Below, in pieces: positions 8,981-18,515 of a DNA stretch of 64,000 nt. The notes under the pieces are model-generated. The model was not told where the DNA came from, searched no databases, and was given only the letters and a program-made list of their open reading frames with translations. Position numbers and translations under genes: made by a program. Position 1 is the first letter of the stretch. Every line of letters begins with the position of its first letter. This stretch comes from Microbacterium protaetiae (GTDB lineage: Bacteria; Actinomycetota; Actinomycetes; Actinomycetales; Microbacteriaceae): assembly GCF_004135285.1 (NCBI RefSeq), contig NZ_CP035494.1:2604001-2668000 (forward strand), given 5' to 3'.

Positions 8981-10188
8981 GGGGTCCTCCCGGAGTCGGT
9001 GGGCGGGTTCGTGTCGGGGCGCACCGCCTGGTGCACCCGGCGCTCGAGATCGCGCAGCCGGTCGCTGAGTGCGAGAAGCTCGCGGTCGGTGCCGGGACGA
9101 TCGTCGATGAGGATGCCGCGCACCTGTGCCCGCGGCATCCCGAGCCTGTCGGCGACGGCGTCGGATACCTCGTTCGCCGGTGTCGTGCGGCCGAGTCCGA
9201 GGAGCCGTGCCAGGCGGCCGAGCGTGCCGATGCGCAGGCGGTCTGCCACGTGCAGACGGTCGCCGGAGCGGGCGTAGAGGCGCGCGCGTCCGTCGGTGGT
9301 CTCGGCGGCGCGCACCGTGACCGGCAGGTTCTCGGCCACGAGGGGGCCGAATCGGCGGCCCCGCCAGACGGCGGCGGCCACCCCGGCCAGCAGCAGCAGA
9401 ACGATCACCGGAGAGACCCAGTCGGGGGTCAGCTCGCCCAGCGAGGGGGCCACGTCGCCGGCATCGGCGTCGGCGGCCGAGGGCATGTACCAGATGAGCG
9501 TGGACCGCCCGCCGAGAAGATTGACGCCGAGAGCGGCATTGCCGTTCGCGGTGAGGGTGGAGTTCGTGAACAGCTCGGTCGCGTCGATAAGAGTGACGGT
9601 GCGCCCGGCGCGCGTGCGCTGCAGCAGGGCGGCATCCTGGTCGACGGTGTAGCAGGCGGTGACGTCGCCGTCGGCGGGCGGAGCGAACAGTGTGCCGGGC
9701 AAGATGGCGCCCGACCGCTGCGCGGCCGGCAGAGCGCAGGCGGGAGCCACCGGGCCGTCGGTGCCGTACCCCGACAGCTCGGCGTCGAACAGCACGCGCG
9801 CGGCGCGCGCCTGCGGCTGCGCGATGACCACATCGAGGGCGCTGTCGGCGATCTTCTCGAAGGTGGCATCGGACAGCAGCGGACTGTCGGGCAGCACCAG
9901 GGTCGCCTCGGCCGGGGTGCGGTCGGTGCCGCCGGCCGACTGCAGCGCCGCTTCGAGCGCGTGCCGGTCGCGCACGACGCGCACGTCGACGCCGCGGTCG
10001 GCGAGGATGTGCGCGAGTGCGCGGCCGCCGTCGGTGCCGGTGGATTCGGGGTCGAGCAGATCGCGGCGCGTCCACTGCCCCATGCCCGCCAGGATCGTCG
10101 CGATGATGCCGACCACCACCAGCGTGGCGCCGATGGCGACCCACCCGCCCACGCGCCGACGGCGCGCGGTGGTTGCCGGCGCGCTCAC
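8977..10188 (-). CDS. DUF4350 membrane protein
   Basis: The 403-residue protein has a membrane segment at about residues 13-35, an external or periplasmic-side DUF4350 domain with the conserved TDGGRALAHILADRGVDV start, a second membrane helix at about 258-280, and a charged C-terminal tail. The family occurs in actinobacterial MoxR-DUF58-DUF4129 operons, as here, and has no proven biochemical role. It starts with GTG, and that codon overlaps the stop of the upstream DUF4129 gene (GTGA), while its own stop overlaps the moxR start. Strong translational coupling is therefore likely. Confidence 0.88.
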   Translation of the reverse strand: MSAPATTARRRRVGGWVAIGATLVVVGIIATILAGMGQWTRRDLLDPESTGTDGGRALAHILADRGVDVRVVRDRHALEAALQSAGGTDRTPAEATLVLPDSPLLSDATFEKIADSALDVVIAQPQARAARVLFDAELSGYGTDGPVAPACALPAAQRSGAILPGTLFAPPADGDVTACYTVDQDAALLQRTRAGRTVTLIDATELFTNSTLTANGNAALGVNLLGGRSTLIWYMPSAADADAGDVAPSLGELTPDWVSPVIVLLLLAGVAAAVWRGRRFGPLVAENLPVTVRAAETTDGRARLYARSGDRLHVADRLRIGTLGRLARLLGLGRTTPANEVSDAVADRLGMPRAQVRGILIDDRPGTDRELLALSDRLRDLERRVHQAVRPDTNPPTDSGRTP

Positions 10189-10841
10189 CGGGCGGGCTCC
10201 GACGCGAGCTGGCGGTCGCGCACGGCGTCATCGGCACGCGCGACCCGCCCGTAGCCGTCGGCCGTGCCCGCGCGGCGCAGATACCGCACGTCGTCGAACA
10301 CGCCGGCTGCGGCATCCAGCACCGCCTGCTCAGAGCGGAAGACCTCGCCCGCGCGCCGCGCGAAGGCGTGCACGGTGGCGCCCGGCACGAGCTCGATGAC
10401 GCGCCGCTCGACGAGTCCGCGGGCCAGGGCGCGGAAGCGCAGGACTATCGCCTCGTCGTAGTCGCCGGCCCCGGCAGCGGATGCCGCGGCGCGGCGCAGC
10501 TGCGCGGCCGTACGGGTCTCGGCGTCGCCGAAAAGGTCGAGCGCCTCGGGCGTGGCCCGTCGGGAAAGTCGTGAGCGACCGGAGAAGATCACGGCCACCA
10601 CGATGAGCGCGAGCAACACGACGGCCACGCCCACTCCGAGCCAGAGCCCGACCGCGTCGTTGACGCCGGAGTTGAAGAGCCGGTCGAAGAACTCCTGCAC
10701 CGACCGGGCGATGCGGTCGATCGGCGTCGGATGCGCGGCCGCGTACGCCGGATCGCTGAGCTCGTGCTCGGCCCACTGGCGCGCCTGGTCGCCGTCGGGG
10801 GTCAGCGGCGGCACGTCGTCGGCGAAGGGCAGCCGGATCAT
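10185..10841 (-). CDS. DUF4129 domain protein
   Basis: The 218-residue protein has a short N-terminal region, one clear membrane helix ([21 protein letters not shown], about residues 70-90) and a C-terminal DUF4129 domain with the pattern [22 protein letters not shown]. In the family this domain is associated with transglutaminase or MoxR operons. Both ends overlap neighbours by four bases (ATGA with the upstream gene, GTGA with the downstream one). The catalytic or binding role is unknown. Confidence 0.87.
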   Translation of the reverse strand: MIRLPFADDVPPLTPDGDQARQWAEHELSDPAYAAAHPTPIDRIARSVQEFFDRLFNSGVNDAVGLWLGVGVAVVLLALIVVAVIFSGRSRLSRRATPEALDLFGDAETRTAAQLRRAAASAAGAGDYDEAIVLRFRALARGLVERRVIELVPGATVHAFARRAGEVFRSEQAVLDAAAGVFDDVRYLRRAGTADGYGRVARADDAVRDRQLASEPAR

Positions 10842-12247
10842 TCGCCGGGGTCCGCGGTCCGACCGGGCGGCGCCCACTGGGTGGGGGCGGGATGCGGGGG
10901 CTCGGGCGCCGGCGGTGGCGCGTACTGGCCGTAGCGCGGCTGCGGCCGCTCGGGCGCGGGCGGCTGCGGCGCCGAGGGCTGCGTGCCGGGCGAGGGCTGC
11001 GTGTCGGGCGGCTGAGTGGATGAGGGCTGCCCATACGGCGGCTGGCCGTAGGGCGGCTGTCCAGAGGGCGGGTATGGCTGTCCATAGGGCGGCTGCTGCC
11101 CGTACGGCGGCTGCCCGTACGGCTGCTGGCCGTACGTCGGCTGCGCGTACGGAGGCTGCCCAGACGGCTGCGACGGGTACGACGGGTACCCGAGGGGAGA
11201 GCGCACGAGCTCGCGCCCGATGTGCTGGGTGTAGGGGTCGGGCAGCTCGCTCGCCCCGGCATCGCGCCGCTCGACGTAGGCGAGCAGGTCGAGGTCGAGG
11301 CCTTCTTTGCGCATGCGCGCGTCGATGTACAGCAGCGAAGAAGCGGTGGCCTGCACCACCGCGGCGACCGATCCGATCAGCAGCGAGACGATCTCGGGCA
11401 GCGCGAGCGAGACCACCAGGCTGACGATCATCTGCGTGTCGGGGTCTCCGGTGGGCGCGATCACCGACCCGATGAAACCGCCGAGCAGAGTGAAGGGCAG
11501 CGTGACCACCTGGGCGGCCACGCCGAAGATCACCTGGATGAGCACCACGACGCCCAGCATGGGCCAGAACCGCCGACGGCTGAGCCGCCACGAACGTGCA
11601 ATGGCCTGCCGGATGGTGGCGTGCTCGAGCACGATGGCCGGCGAGGCCACGAGAAGCTTCGTCGACAGCCAGAGCACGAGCGGAATCGCCCCGATCACCG
11701 CGAGGATCGTGAGGATGATGCCGGCGACGGGGGCCAGAGTGCTGACGCCGATGACGACACCGGCGACGATGCCCACCCCCAGCAGCATCGCGAGCGTGAT
11801 CAGCAGCGTGTAGCCGATCAGGCGCCAGGCCACCGGCTTGACCTGCCGCCACAGTTCGCCCAGCGTGGCGCGCTCGGCGACCGCGCCACGCGCGACATCG
11901 GTGACCACCACCGCCTGCACGATGGTCTGCAGCGCTGCCGCGACCAGGCCGAGCACGAACGAGACGATGATGCCGATCGCGACCGTTCCGGCCAGCAGCG
12001 TGTCGTAGTCGGGCGAAGTGGTGGGCACGTTCTGCAGGCGCGCATACGCCCAGAAGGCGGTCGCGGCCACCGCCGCGATGACCAGCAGCGTGGCCAGCGC
12101 CTGCACGACGAGGGCGAAGCCCAGCAGCACGCGCGGATTGCGCCGCAGCGCACTGAATGAGCGGCCCAGAACCGTGCCGAAGCTCAGCGGCTCCAACGGG
12201 ATGATGCCGGGCCGCGACGCGGGCGTCCAAGTCGGATACGCGGTCAC
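10838..12247 (-). CDS. YciC-like membrane protein with a PPYGQ-repeat tail
   Basis: The 469-residue protein has several long hydrophobic helices in its first 330 residues and resembles the glycerophosphodiester phosphodiesterase membrane-domain / YciC-like proteins that open MoxR-DUF58 operons in actinobacteria. The last 120 or so residues are low complexity with repeated PPYGQ-type units, probably a disordered cytoplasmic tail. The start is taken as GTG at 12247 because AGGAGG lies directly in front; an ATG 12 codons upstream lacks such a site. It is the first gene of the operon and is divergent from mtrA. The function is unproven. Confidence 0.82.
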   Translation of the reverse strand: MTAYPTWTPASRPGIIPLEPLSFGTVLGRSFSALRRNPRVLLGFALVVQALATLLVIAAVAATAFWAYARLQNVPTTSPDYDTLLAGTVAIGIIVSFVLGLVAAALQTIVQAVVVTDVARGAVAERATLGELWRQVKPVAWRLIGYTLLITLAMLLGVGIVAGVVIGVSTLAPVAGIILTILAVIGAIPLVLWLSTKLLVASPAIVLEHATIRQAIARSWRLSRRRFWPMLGVVVLIQVIFGVAAQVVTLPFTLLGGFIGSVIAPTGDPDTQMIVSLVVSLALPEIVSLLIGSVAAVVQATASSLLYIDARMRKEGLDLDLLAYVERRDAGASELPDPYTQHIGRELVRSPLGYPSYPSQPSGQPPYAQPTYGQQPYGQPPYGQQPPYGQPYPPSGQPPYGQPPYGQPSSTQPPDTQPSPGTQPSAPQPPAPERPQPRYGQYAPPPAPEPPHPAPTQWAPPGRTADPGE

Positions 12248-12414
12248 CAAGCCTCCTCGCGCGCAGGTGTTCCGAAGTTCCATCGTGTCACACCGCCGCG
12301 CGGCGACGGGCGCACACGGGCTCAGGCTCGGCTACGCTGTCACAAAGGCGGACGGGGACTGCGCCGCCGGTACGCACGCCCGGCCGCGCCGGATGAAGGA
12401 CGAAACACGTTCAC

Positions 12415-13095
12415 ATGACTTCACGGATCCTGGTTGTCGACGACGACACCGCCCTGGCGGAGATGATCGGCATCGTGTTGCGCACGGAGGGGTTCGAGAC
12501 GGCCTTCTGCGCCGACGGTTCCGCTGCCGTCAGCGCCTGGCGCAGCGAGCGACCCGATCTGATCCTGCTCGATCTCATGCTGCCCGGCGTGGACGGCATC
12601 GAGATCTGCACCCGCATCCGCGCGGAGTCGGGTGTGCCGATCATCATGCTCACGGCGCGCGCCGACACCGCCGATGTCGTGCGTGGGCTCGAGTCGGGGG
12701 CCGACGACTACATCGTCAAGCCGTTCAACCCGAAAGAACTCGTGGCACGCATTCGCACCCGTCTGCGTCCCGGCGCCCCGTCGCCGGGTGAGGTGCTGCG
12801 CATCGGCGATCTGGAGGTGGATGTCGCTGCCCACGAGGTGCGTCGCGGAGAGAGCTCCATCGCCCTGACGCCGCTCGAGTTCGAGCTGCTGGTCGCGCTG
12901 GCCTCGAAGCCGCAGCAGGTCTTCTCGCGCGAGATGCTGCTGGAGCAGGTGTGGGGCTATCACTACAAGGCCGACACCCGCCTGGTGAACGTGCACGTGC
13001 AGCGCCTGCGCGCGAAGGTCGAGCTCGACCCCGACAACCCCAAGATCGTCACCACCGTGCGCGGAGTCGGCTACCGCGCCGGCGCCATCGTGTGA
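12415..13095 (+). CDS. mtrA: Response regulator MtrA
   Basis: The 226-residue OmpR-class regulator has a receiver domain with Asp53 as phosphoacceptor (LILLDLMLPG), Lys102 in the VKPFNPKEL loop, and a winged-helix DNA-binding domain ending in the recognition region NVHVQRLRAKVE. Overall sequence is that of MtrA, the essential actinobacterial regulator of cell-wall remodelling and division genes. It is followed after 7 bp by mtrB and then lpqB, the invariant actinobacterial order. The ATG start gives the standard length. Confidence 0.97.
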   Translation: MTSRILVVDDDTALAEMIGIVLRTEGFETAFCADGSAAVSAWRSERPDLILLDLMLPGVDGIEICTRIRAESGVPIIMLTARADTADVVRGLESGADDYIVKPFNPKELVARIRTRLRPGAPSPGEVLRIGDLEVDVAAHEVRRGESSIALTPLEFELLVALASKPQQVFSREMLLEQVWGYHYKADTRLVNVHVQRLRAKVELDPDNPKIVTTVRGVGYRAGAIV

Positions 13096-13102
13096 GGCCG
13101 AC

Positions 13103-14797
13103 GTGCCCACCGCAACGGTGACCACGTCTGCACCTCCCGTCACCTGGCGGGACTGGGCATGGTGGCGGGCCCGGGCCGAAGACCTGGCCACGCTGTGGCG
13201 GCGCTCGCTACGGTTCCGCACGGTCGTGATCACCCTGGTGCTGACGGCGCTGACGATCATCATCGCCTGTGTGTGGATGGCACTGGCGATTCAGAACGAC
13301 CTCTTCGAGTCGCGCAAGACGCAGGCTCTGACCGATGCCCGTCGCGCCGTCGACAGTGCGCAGTCGACGCTGGACAACGCCGTGGTGCAAGACGACCCGG
13401 TGCAGGTGCAGAACCTTCTCACCAGCATCCAGGGTCCGCTTTCGCAACAGTCGGCCACCGATATGACCCTTGCGGTGCGCATCGATGCGACGCCGTCGCA
13501 GCTGGCCCCGCCCGGCTTTCGCTCGGGCGGCCTCGAAGAGAACATGATCTCGCCCGAACTGCGCAAGCATGTGCGCGACCAGGGCGGCGATGAGAAGCAG
13601 TGGGCACAGTCGATAGCGCTGCCGGCGGGCGACGGATCGGCGCGCCCCGGAATCGTCGTCGGCCAGCAGATCGTCGTGCCCGACATCGGACCGTACGAGC
13701 TGTACCTGGCCTACGATCTCGACGACGCCGCCACCACCCTCAGCTTCGTGCAGGCCACCCTGTGGATCGTCGGGTCGGCGCTGGTGGTGCTCATCGGCGC
13801 CATCGCCTGGTTCACGCTGCGGGCGGTGACCACCCCGATCCGCGAGGCCGCCGACACGAGCGCGCAGCTGGCCGCAGGCGACCTGGGCGTGCGACTGACC
13901 GTACGAGGCGAAGACGAGCTGGCGACGCTGGGGCGGTCGTTCAACGCCATGGCCGACAGCATCGAATCGCAGATCAACCAGCTCGCCGAGCTCTCGCTCG
14001 TGCAGCAGCGCTTCGTCTCCGACGTCTCGCACGAACTGCGCACGCCGCTGACGACCATTCGGCTGGCCACCGACATGCTCAACGACCGTCGCGACGAGTT
14101 CGACCCGACCACCGCGCGCGCCGCCGAGTTGCTGCACGCGCAAGTGCAGCGGTTCGAACTGCTGCTGACCGATCTGCTCGAGATCAGCCGCTACGACGCC
14201 GGCTCGGTGCAGCTCGAACTCGAGCCCACGAGCCTGGCCCGTCTCGCCGACGACGTCATCGCTTCGATGCAGCAGCTGGCAGAACAGCACGGCAGCGACG
14301 TGCGTCTTGTCGCACCGGGTGGATACTCCCCGGTCGAGATGGATCCGCGGCGCATCCGCCGTATCGTGCGAAACCTGTTGGGAAACGCCATCGAGCACGG
14401 CGAAGGCAAGCCGATCGTCGTGACCGTCGACAGCAATCAGCAGGCGGTCGCACTGGGCGTGCGTGATTTCGGAATGGGCATGACCGAAGCCGATGCCGAG
14501 CGGGTCTTCGACCGGTTCTGGCGCGCCGATCCCTCGCGCAAACGCACGATCGGGGGCACCGGTCTGGGGCTGTCGATAGCGCTGGGCGATGCCACGCTGC
14601 ACCGCGGCACGCTCACGGTGTGGTCGCGACCGGGGCACGGGTCGAACTTCGTGCTCACACTGCCGCGAGGACCGGTGCCGGTCGAACCCGGCTCGCCGAT
14701 CCCCACCGATCCCGGCGACGACGCGTCGTCGCTGGATGATCTGGGGCTGACCCAGCCGATCGCGCTGCACGACATCTCGAACGGGGGCCGGGAATGA
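13103..14797 (+). CDS. mtrB: Sensor histidine kinase MtrB
   Basis: The 564-residue kinase has membrane helices at about residues 35-57 and 205-227 enclosing an extracytoplasmic sensor region, a HAMP linker, a dimerisation domain with phospho-acceptor His310 in FVSDVSHELRTPL, and an ATPase domain with N, G1 and G2 boxes (NLLGNAIEHG, DFGMGM, GTGLGLSIA). It is the partner of MtrA, whose gene ends 7 bp upstream. GTG start; the stop overlaps the lpqB start (ATGA). Confidence 0.97.
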   Translation: MPTATVTTSAPPVTWRDWAWWRARAEDLATLWRRSLRFRTVVITLVLTALTIIIACVWMALAIQNDLFESRKTQALTDARRAVDSAQSTLDNAVVQDDPVQVQNLLTSIQGPLSQQSATDMTLAVRIDATPSQLAPPGFRSGGLEENMISPELRKHVRDQGGDEKQWAQSIALPAGDGSARPGIVVGQQIVVPDIGPYELYLAYDLDDAATTLSFVQATLWIVGSALVVLIGAIAWFTLRAVTTPIREAADTSAQLAAGDLGVRLTVRGEDELATLGRSFNAMADSIESQINQLAELSLVQQRFVSDVSHELRTPLTTIRLATDMLNDRRDEFDPTTARAAELLHAQVQRFELLLTDLLEISRYDAGSVQLELEPTSLARLADDVIASMQQLAEQHGSDVRLVAPGGYSPVEMDPRRIRRIVRNLLGNAIEHGEGKPIVVTVDSNQQAVALGVRDFGMGMTEADAERVFDRFWRADPSRKRTIGGTGLGLSIALGDATLHRGTLTVWSRPGHGSNFVLTLPRGPVPVEPGSPIPTDPGDDASSLDDLGLTQPIALHDISNGGRE

Positions 14798-16485
14798 GAC
14801 GACGGATGCTGCGCACAGCGCTGGTGGCGGTGGTCGCGGCCTGCGCCCTCGCGCTGTCGGCGTGCGCGGGGCTGCCCACCTCGGGACCGGTGTTCGCGGG
14901 TCTGCCCCCGGGCGCTGTCTCGCCCCCCGACTTCTCGTACGTTCCGGTCAAACCGCAAGACGGCGCCTCACCCGAGCAGATCGTGCAGGGGTTCATCGAC
15001 GCCGGCATCGGCCCCGAGGGCAACTGGGCGATCGCCCAGCTGTACCTGGCACCCGACTATCGCGACCAGTGGAAGCCGCGTGAAATCACCACGATCGATG
15101 ACCGCACCGCTCGCAGCTATGTGAAATCGGGCGACGGAAAGGTCGTGCTCACCGTCACCCAGCAGGCCACGGTCGACGCCGACGGTGTGTACAAGACGTC
15201 GGAGGGCGGGCAGACACCGCTGGCGTTCCAGCTCGAGAAGGTCGACGACCAGTGGCGCATCTCCCAGGCGCCCGACGGCATCGTGCTGGGCACCGACCAA
15301 TTCACGAGCGTGTTCCATCAGTACCCCCTGATGTACTTCGACCCGAGTTGGCAGTACCTCGTGCCCGACATGCGGTGGTTCCCCGCGAGCAACGCCGCCA
15401 CGCGCATCGCGACAGCGCTCGTGAACGGAAAACCCAGCTCGTGGCTCGCCGGCAGCGTCAAGTCGGCGTTCCCCGACGACGTGTCGATCGACCCGCCGGC
15501 GGTGCCGGTCACCGGCTCGATCGCCGAGGTGAGCCTGACCCGTCCGGTGTTGTCGTTGAAATCGCAGACGCTCGACCGCATGCAGACGCAGTTGGTGCGC
15601 AGCATGGCGGCCGCGGGGCTGAGCGGGGTGACGATGGAGTACAACGGCAGCGCGCTGAGCGCGCAGGAGGTGGCCACGCGCTCGTCGCGCATCGACTCGC
15701 GGGCGCTGGTGCAGACCGACAAGGGATTCGGCTTCGTCGCCGGGGCCGATGAGGTGGAAGCGGTCGCCGGCATCACCGAGTCGATGACGAAGATCCGCCC
15801 GGCCTCGATCGAACTGGCAGCCGACTATTCGGCCGCCGCGGTGCGCACGGAATCGGGCGCTGTGGCGCGGGTCCCGGCATCCGGTGACCTGCTGTCGCTC
15901 GATGAGCGGCAGGGGCTGATCAATCCGGTGATCGACCGGGCCGGCTTCATCTGGAGCGTGCCCGAGAGCGACCCCGGCGGGCTGGTCGCGTTCGACCCCG
16001 CAGGCAAGCGCGCCGAGGTCAACGGCGCCTGGACCAACGCGTCACGGGTGGGCGCGATGGCGATCTCGCGCGACGGAACGCGTCTGGCGGCGCTGGTGAC
16101 CGTGGGCGGGCAGCCGACCATCGAGGTCTCGGGCGTCGTCCGCGACGACGACGGGGTTCCCACCTCGCTGGGCGACTCGGTGACGCTGGCGAAACTGCCC
16201 GGACGAGGCATCGCACTCACCTGGATCGATGACAGCACCCTCGGCGTGCTGGCGCAGTCGGGCAGCGGCAGGGTCGTGGTACAGCAGATCGTCGGCGGGC
16301 CGGCGAGCTCGATCTCGGCACCCGACGATGTCGTCGCCATCGCCGGGACCACCGCGACCACGGTGCGTCTGCTCGGCGCCGACGGCACCCTGTACTCAGA
16401 GCGCGGCTCGAACTGGGAGAAGGCGGGAACGGGTGTGCGGGTGCTCGCTCAGGCGCAGGGGATTCCGCCCTCGACGCAAGGCTGA
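14794..16485 (+). CDS. lpqB: Lipoprotein LpqB
   Basis: The 563-residue protein has a lipoprotein signal peptide with lipobox LSAC (Cys24) and a GerMN-type sporulation/germination domain in its N-terminal half, followed by a beta-propeller-like C-terminal region. LpqB is the conserved accessory lipoprotein of the MtrAB system and modulates MtrB. Its ATG overlaps the mtrB stop. The gene ends about 85 bp before comF. Confidence 0.96.
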   Translation: MRRRMLRTALVAVVAACALALSACAGLPTSGPVFAGLPPGAVSPPDFSYVPVKPQDGASPEQIVQGFIDAGIGPEGNWAIAQLYLAPDYRDQWKPREITTIDDRTARSYVKSGDGKVVLTVTQQATVDADGVYKTSEGGQTPLAFQLEKVDDQWRISQAPDGIVLGTDQFTSVFHQYPLMYFDPSWQYLVPDMRWFPASNAATRIATALVNGKPSSWLAGSVKSAFPDDVSIDPPAVPVTGSIAEVSLTRPVLSLKSQTLDRMQTQLVRSMAAAGLSGVTMEYNGSALSAQEVATRSSRIDSRALVQTDKGFGFVAGADEVEAVAGITESMTKIRPASIELAADYSAAAVRTESGAVARVPASGDLLSLDERQGLINPVIDRAGFIWSVPESDPGGLVAFDPAGKRAEVNGAWTNASRVGAMAISRDGTRLAALVTVGGQPTIEVSGVVRDDDGVPTSLGDSVTLAKLPGRGIALTWIDDSTLGVLAQSGSGRVVVQQIVGGPASSISAPDDVVAIAGTTATTVRLLGADGTLYSERGSNWEKAGTGVRVLAQAQGIPPSTQG

Positions 16486-16509
16486 CGGCGTTTCCTCCCC
16501 AAGGAAGGG

Positions 16510-16518
16510 TTATCCACA
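16510..16518 (+). promoter_or_regulatory. Isolated DnaA-box sequence TTATCCACA
   Basis: A perfect match to the canonical DnaA box lies in the short lpqB-comF spacer. Two further identical copies occur at 38529 and 40574, each in front of a gene. A regulatory role is only an inference. Confidence 0.4.
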
Positions 16519-16569
16519 GATGCCCGCAGCGGGCGGCGTCGCCGGGGAGAGACCGGCGACGATCGGAGC

Positions 16570-17274
16570 GTGGAAGAGATCGGGATGCTGCTGCGCACCG
16601 CCGGCGCACAGGCGCTGGCGCTCGCGTTCCCGGTCGAATGCGCGGGCTGCGGCGCCCTTGATGTCGCACTGTGCGACACGTGCCGAGGGATGCTGCAGCC
16701 GCACGTCACCGCGCGACCGCTCGCCCACGGCCTGACCGTGCACAGCGGGCTGCCGTTCGAGCAGGTGCCCGCACGGGTGCTGCGTGCGCTCAAGGAGAAC
16801 GGACGCACGCACCTGGCCCGCTCGCTCGGGCCGGTGCTGGCGGCGGCGGTGGCGGGTGCGGTCGCGGCGCGCGAGTCGGGGGAGAGCGCACCCGGGGCGC
16901 GTGGTGCGGGGGCACGCACGCCGCTTGTGGCGCCGGTGCCCAGCTCGCCTGCCGCGATGCGGCGCCGTGGCTATCGGCCTGGCGAGCTGCTGGCCCGGCG
17001 TGCCGGGCTGCGACCGGTGCGGGTGCTCAAGGTCGTGCGCGCCACCGACGACCAGCGCGGTCTCTCGCGCAGCGAGCGCGCGAGCAATGTGACCGGCAGC
17101 ATGCGCGCGACGCGCAGCCTCGACGGCGTCGGTGTGCTCCTGGTCGACGATGTCGTGACCACCGGTGCCACCTTGATCGAGGCGGCCCGTGCTGTGCGTG
17201 CGGCCGGCGGTGTGGTGCAGGGTGCCGCAACGGTCGCGGCCACGCCGCGCCGACTGCCGCTGATCTCGCGCTGA
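16570..17274 (+). CDS. ComF-family phosphoribosyltransferase-like protein
   Basis: The 234-residue protein has the N-terminal Cys pattern of ComF proteins (CAGCGALDVALCDTC, a probable zinc site) and a C-terminal type I phosphoribosyltransferase fold with the PRPP loop VLLVDDVVTTGATL. ComF is needed for DNA uptake in naturally competent bacteria, but the actinobacterial members between lpqB and hpf have unproven roles. GTG at 16570 is the start used; an ATG five codons downstream is possible because neither has a clear ribosome site at ideal distance. Confidence 0.87.
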   Translation: MEEIGMLLRTAGAQALALAFPVECAGCGALDVALCDTCRGMLQPHVTARPLAHGLTVHSGLPFEQVPARVLRALKENGRTHLARSLGPVLAAAVAGAVAARESGESAPGARGAGARTPLVAPVPSSPAAMRRRGYRPGELLARRAGLRPVRVLKVVRATDDQRGLSRSERASNVTGSMRATRSLDGVGVLLVDDVVTTGATLIEAARAVRAAGGVVQGAATVAATPRRLPLISR

Positions 17275-17408
17275 GCGGGCCCACAGCACCGACATTCGTT
17301 TCTCACGTCGATGGGGACGTGACACGCGGCACCGGGCGGACTACGGTGGGGGCAACAAGGCGACGAGGTCCGCCCTTGGCCGGGGGGACCGGAACCAGGA
17401 GGTCAGGG

Positions 17409-18074
17409 ATGGAAACCAGCATCGTCGGCGTAGGAGTGAGCGTCTCCGATCGGTTCCGCGGAGTGGTCGAGGAAAAGTCCACCCGCATTGAGAACCTCGC
17501 ACCTCGCGCCCAGCAGATGGACGTCAAGGTCACCCACCGCGCCTATCACAACGGGCGTATGGAGGATTCGACCGTCGAGCTCACGCTCAGCGGCAAGGGC
17601 TTGCCCGTGGTGCGGGCCGAGGCCGTGGACGGCGACAAGTTCACGGCGCTCGACATCGCCGTGGACAAGCTCGCCGAGCAAGTGCGTCGCGCGAAAGAGA
17701 AGCGGGTCGATGCCCGCCGACGCCCGCGCGGTGCGGTGCTCGACAAGGGCACGGGTTCGCTGAGCGGCGTTGATCTGCAACCGGCGTCGGTCGACGTGCT
17801 GCGCGCGGTCGCCACGGGGGAGATCCCGATTCTCACGGGTGCCGAAGATGAAGAGGACTACACCCCGGTGGTCATCCGCACCAAGCGGTTCGAGCCGGAG
17901 TGGATGACCGTCGAAGACGCCGTCGACCGCATGGAGCTGGTCGGGCACGACTTCTTCCTGTTCATCGATGCACGCACCGACCACCCGAGCGTGGTCTACC
18001 GGCGCAAGGGCTGGGACTACGGCGTGATCTCGCTGACGACGCAGGCGCCGCCTTCGGCAGAGCTGGCTTCGTAG
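17409..18074 (+). CDS. hpf: Ribosome hibernation promoting factor, long form
   Basis: The 221-residue protein has the N-terminal HPF/YfiA ribosome-binding domain (about residues 1-105, including KVTHRAYHNGRMEDSTVELT) and the C-terminal dimerisation domain (about 165-215) that defines the long form producing 100S ribosomes in stationary phase. The ATG has AGGAGG in front. In the actinobacteria I know, secA normally follows hpf; here a 15.8-kb accessory block intervenes. A strong hairpin closes the gene. Confidence 0.96.
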   Translation: METSIVGVGVSVSDRFRGVVEEKSTRIENLAPRAQQMDVKVTHRAYHNGRMEDSTVELTLSGKGLPVVRAEAVDGDKFTALDIAVDKLAEQVRRAKEKRVDARRRPRGAVLDKGTGSLSGVDLQPASVDVLRAVATGEIPILTGAEDEEDYTPVVIRTKRFEPEWMTVEDAVDRMELVGHDFFLFIDARTDHPSVVYRRKGWDYGVISLTTQAPPSAELAS

Positions 18075-18083
18075 ACACGCAGA

Positions 18084-18122
18084 CGCGCGGGCGGCCCGGA
18101 GGGGGGTGCGGCCGCCCGCGCG
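18084..18122. terminator. Bidirectional hairpin between hpf and the DUF2249 gene
   Basis: A perfect 13-bp GC stem (18084-18096 with 18110-18122) with a 13-nt loop sits between two converging genes. No T-tract is present on either side. Confidence 0.7.
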
Positions 18123-18132
18123 AGCCTGTGAT

Positions 18133-18447
18133 CTACGCGGCGTTGCGGATCAGGATGCGCCAGCGGTCGGGACCCTGGTCGAGGTAGCTCGTGGAGTAAC
18201 GGTCGTCGTACCGCGCCTCGAGCTGGGCCAGCAGGGGGAGCGGGTTGTGATTGGCCGAGATGATGAGGCCGGCTCCGGGAGTCAGCGCCTCGACGGCGCC
18301 GAAGATGGCCTGATGGCGAATCGCGTGCGGAATCGTCTGCACGTCGAACTCGGGCAGATCTTCGTTCACCTCACCGCACGTGCACTCCGCGGCGTGGTCG
18401 TGGGCGGCGGCCTCTTCGGGCGACCGGTGGATCTCGATGTTCGACAT
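18133..18447 (-). CDS. DUF2249 domain protein
   Basis: The 104-residue protein carries the DUF2249 pattern with IPHAIRHQAIFGAVEAL and the ANHNPLPLLAQ loop, and an N-terminal His/Cys-rich stretch (HDHAAECTCG) that could bind a metal. DUF2249 proteins are small, often occur with denitrification, NO-responsive or haemerythrin-type genes, and have no established reaction. Here it is divergent from the nitrite-reductase operon and shares a 68-bp control region containing a palindrome. GGGAG precedes the ATG. Confidence 0.88.
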   Translation of the reverse strand: MSNIEIHRSPEEAAAHDHAAECTCGEVNEDLPEFDVQTIPHAIRHQAIFGAVEALTPGAGLIISANHNPLPLLAQLEARYDDRYSTSYLDQGPDRWRILIRNAA

Positions 18448-18465
18448 GGCGACTCCCGTCTCGTG

Positions 18466-18485
18466 TTCGCGATGGCATTCGCGAA
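18466..18485. promoter_or_regulatory. Palindrome in the divergent DUF2249/regulator spacer
   Basis: TTCGCGA (18466-18472) and TCGCGAA (18479-18485) form a 7-6-7 dyad between two divergent genes, just upstream of the -10 at 18503. It is a good candidate operator for the neighbouring winged-helix regulator. Confidence 0.5.
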
Positions 18486-18502
18486 GTCCGCCGCAAGTTT
18501 AT

Positions 18503-18508
18503 TACAAT
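18503..18508 (+). promoter_or_regulatory. -10 TACAAT, leaderless promoter of the regulator
   Basis: TACAAT lies 7 nt before the GTG at 18516, which would put the transcript start at or next to the start codon. The surrounding 30 bp are unusually AT-rich for this genome. Confidence 0.6.
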
Positions 18509-18515
18509 AGATTCC

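Noticed and set aside
11000-11180. Repeat element in the YciC-like gene
   Set aside because: The repetition is in frame and codes for PPYGQ units in a disordered tail, so it is part of the protein.
16510-16518. Replication origin signal
   Set aside because: Single DnaA-type boxes kilobases apart, with no dnaA, dnaN or clustered boxes nearby.
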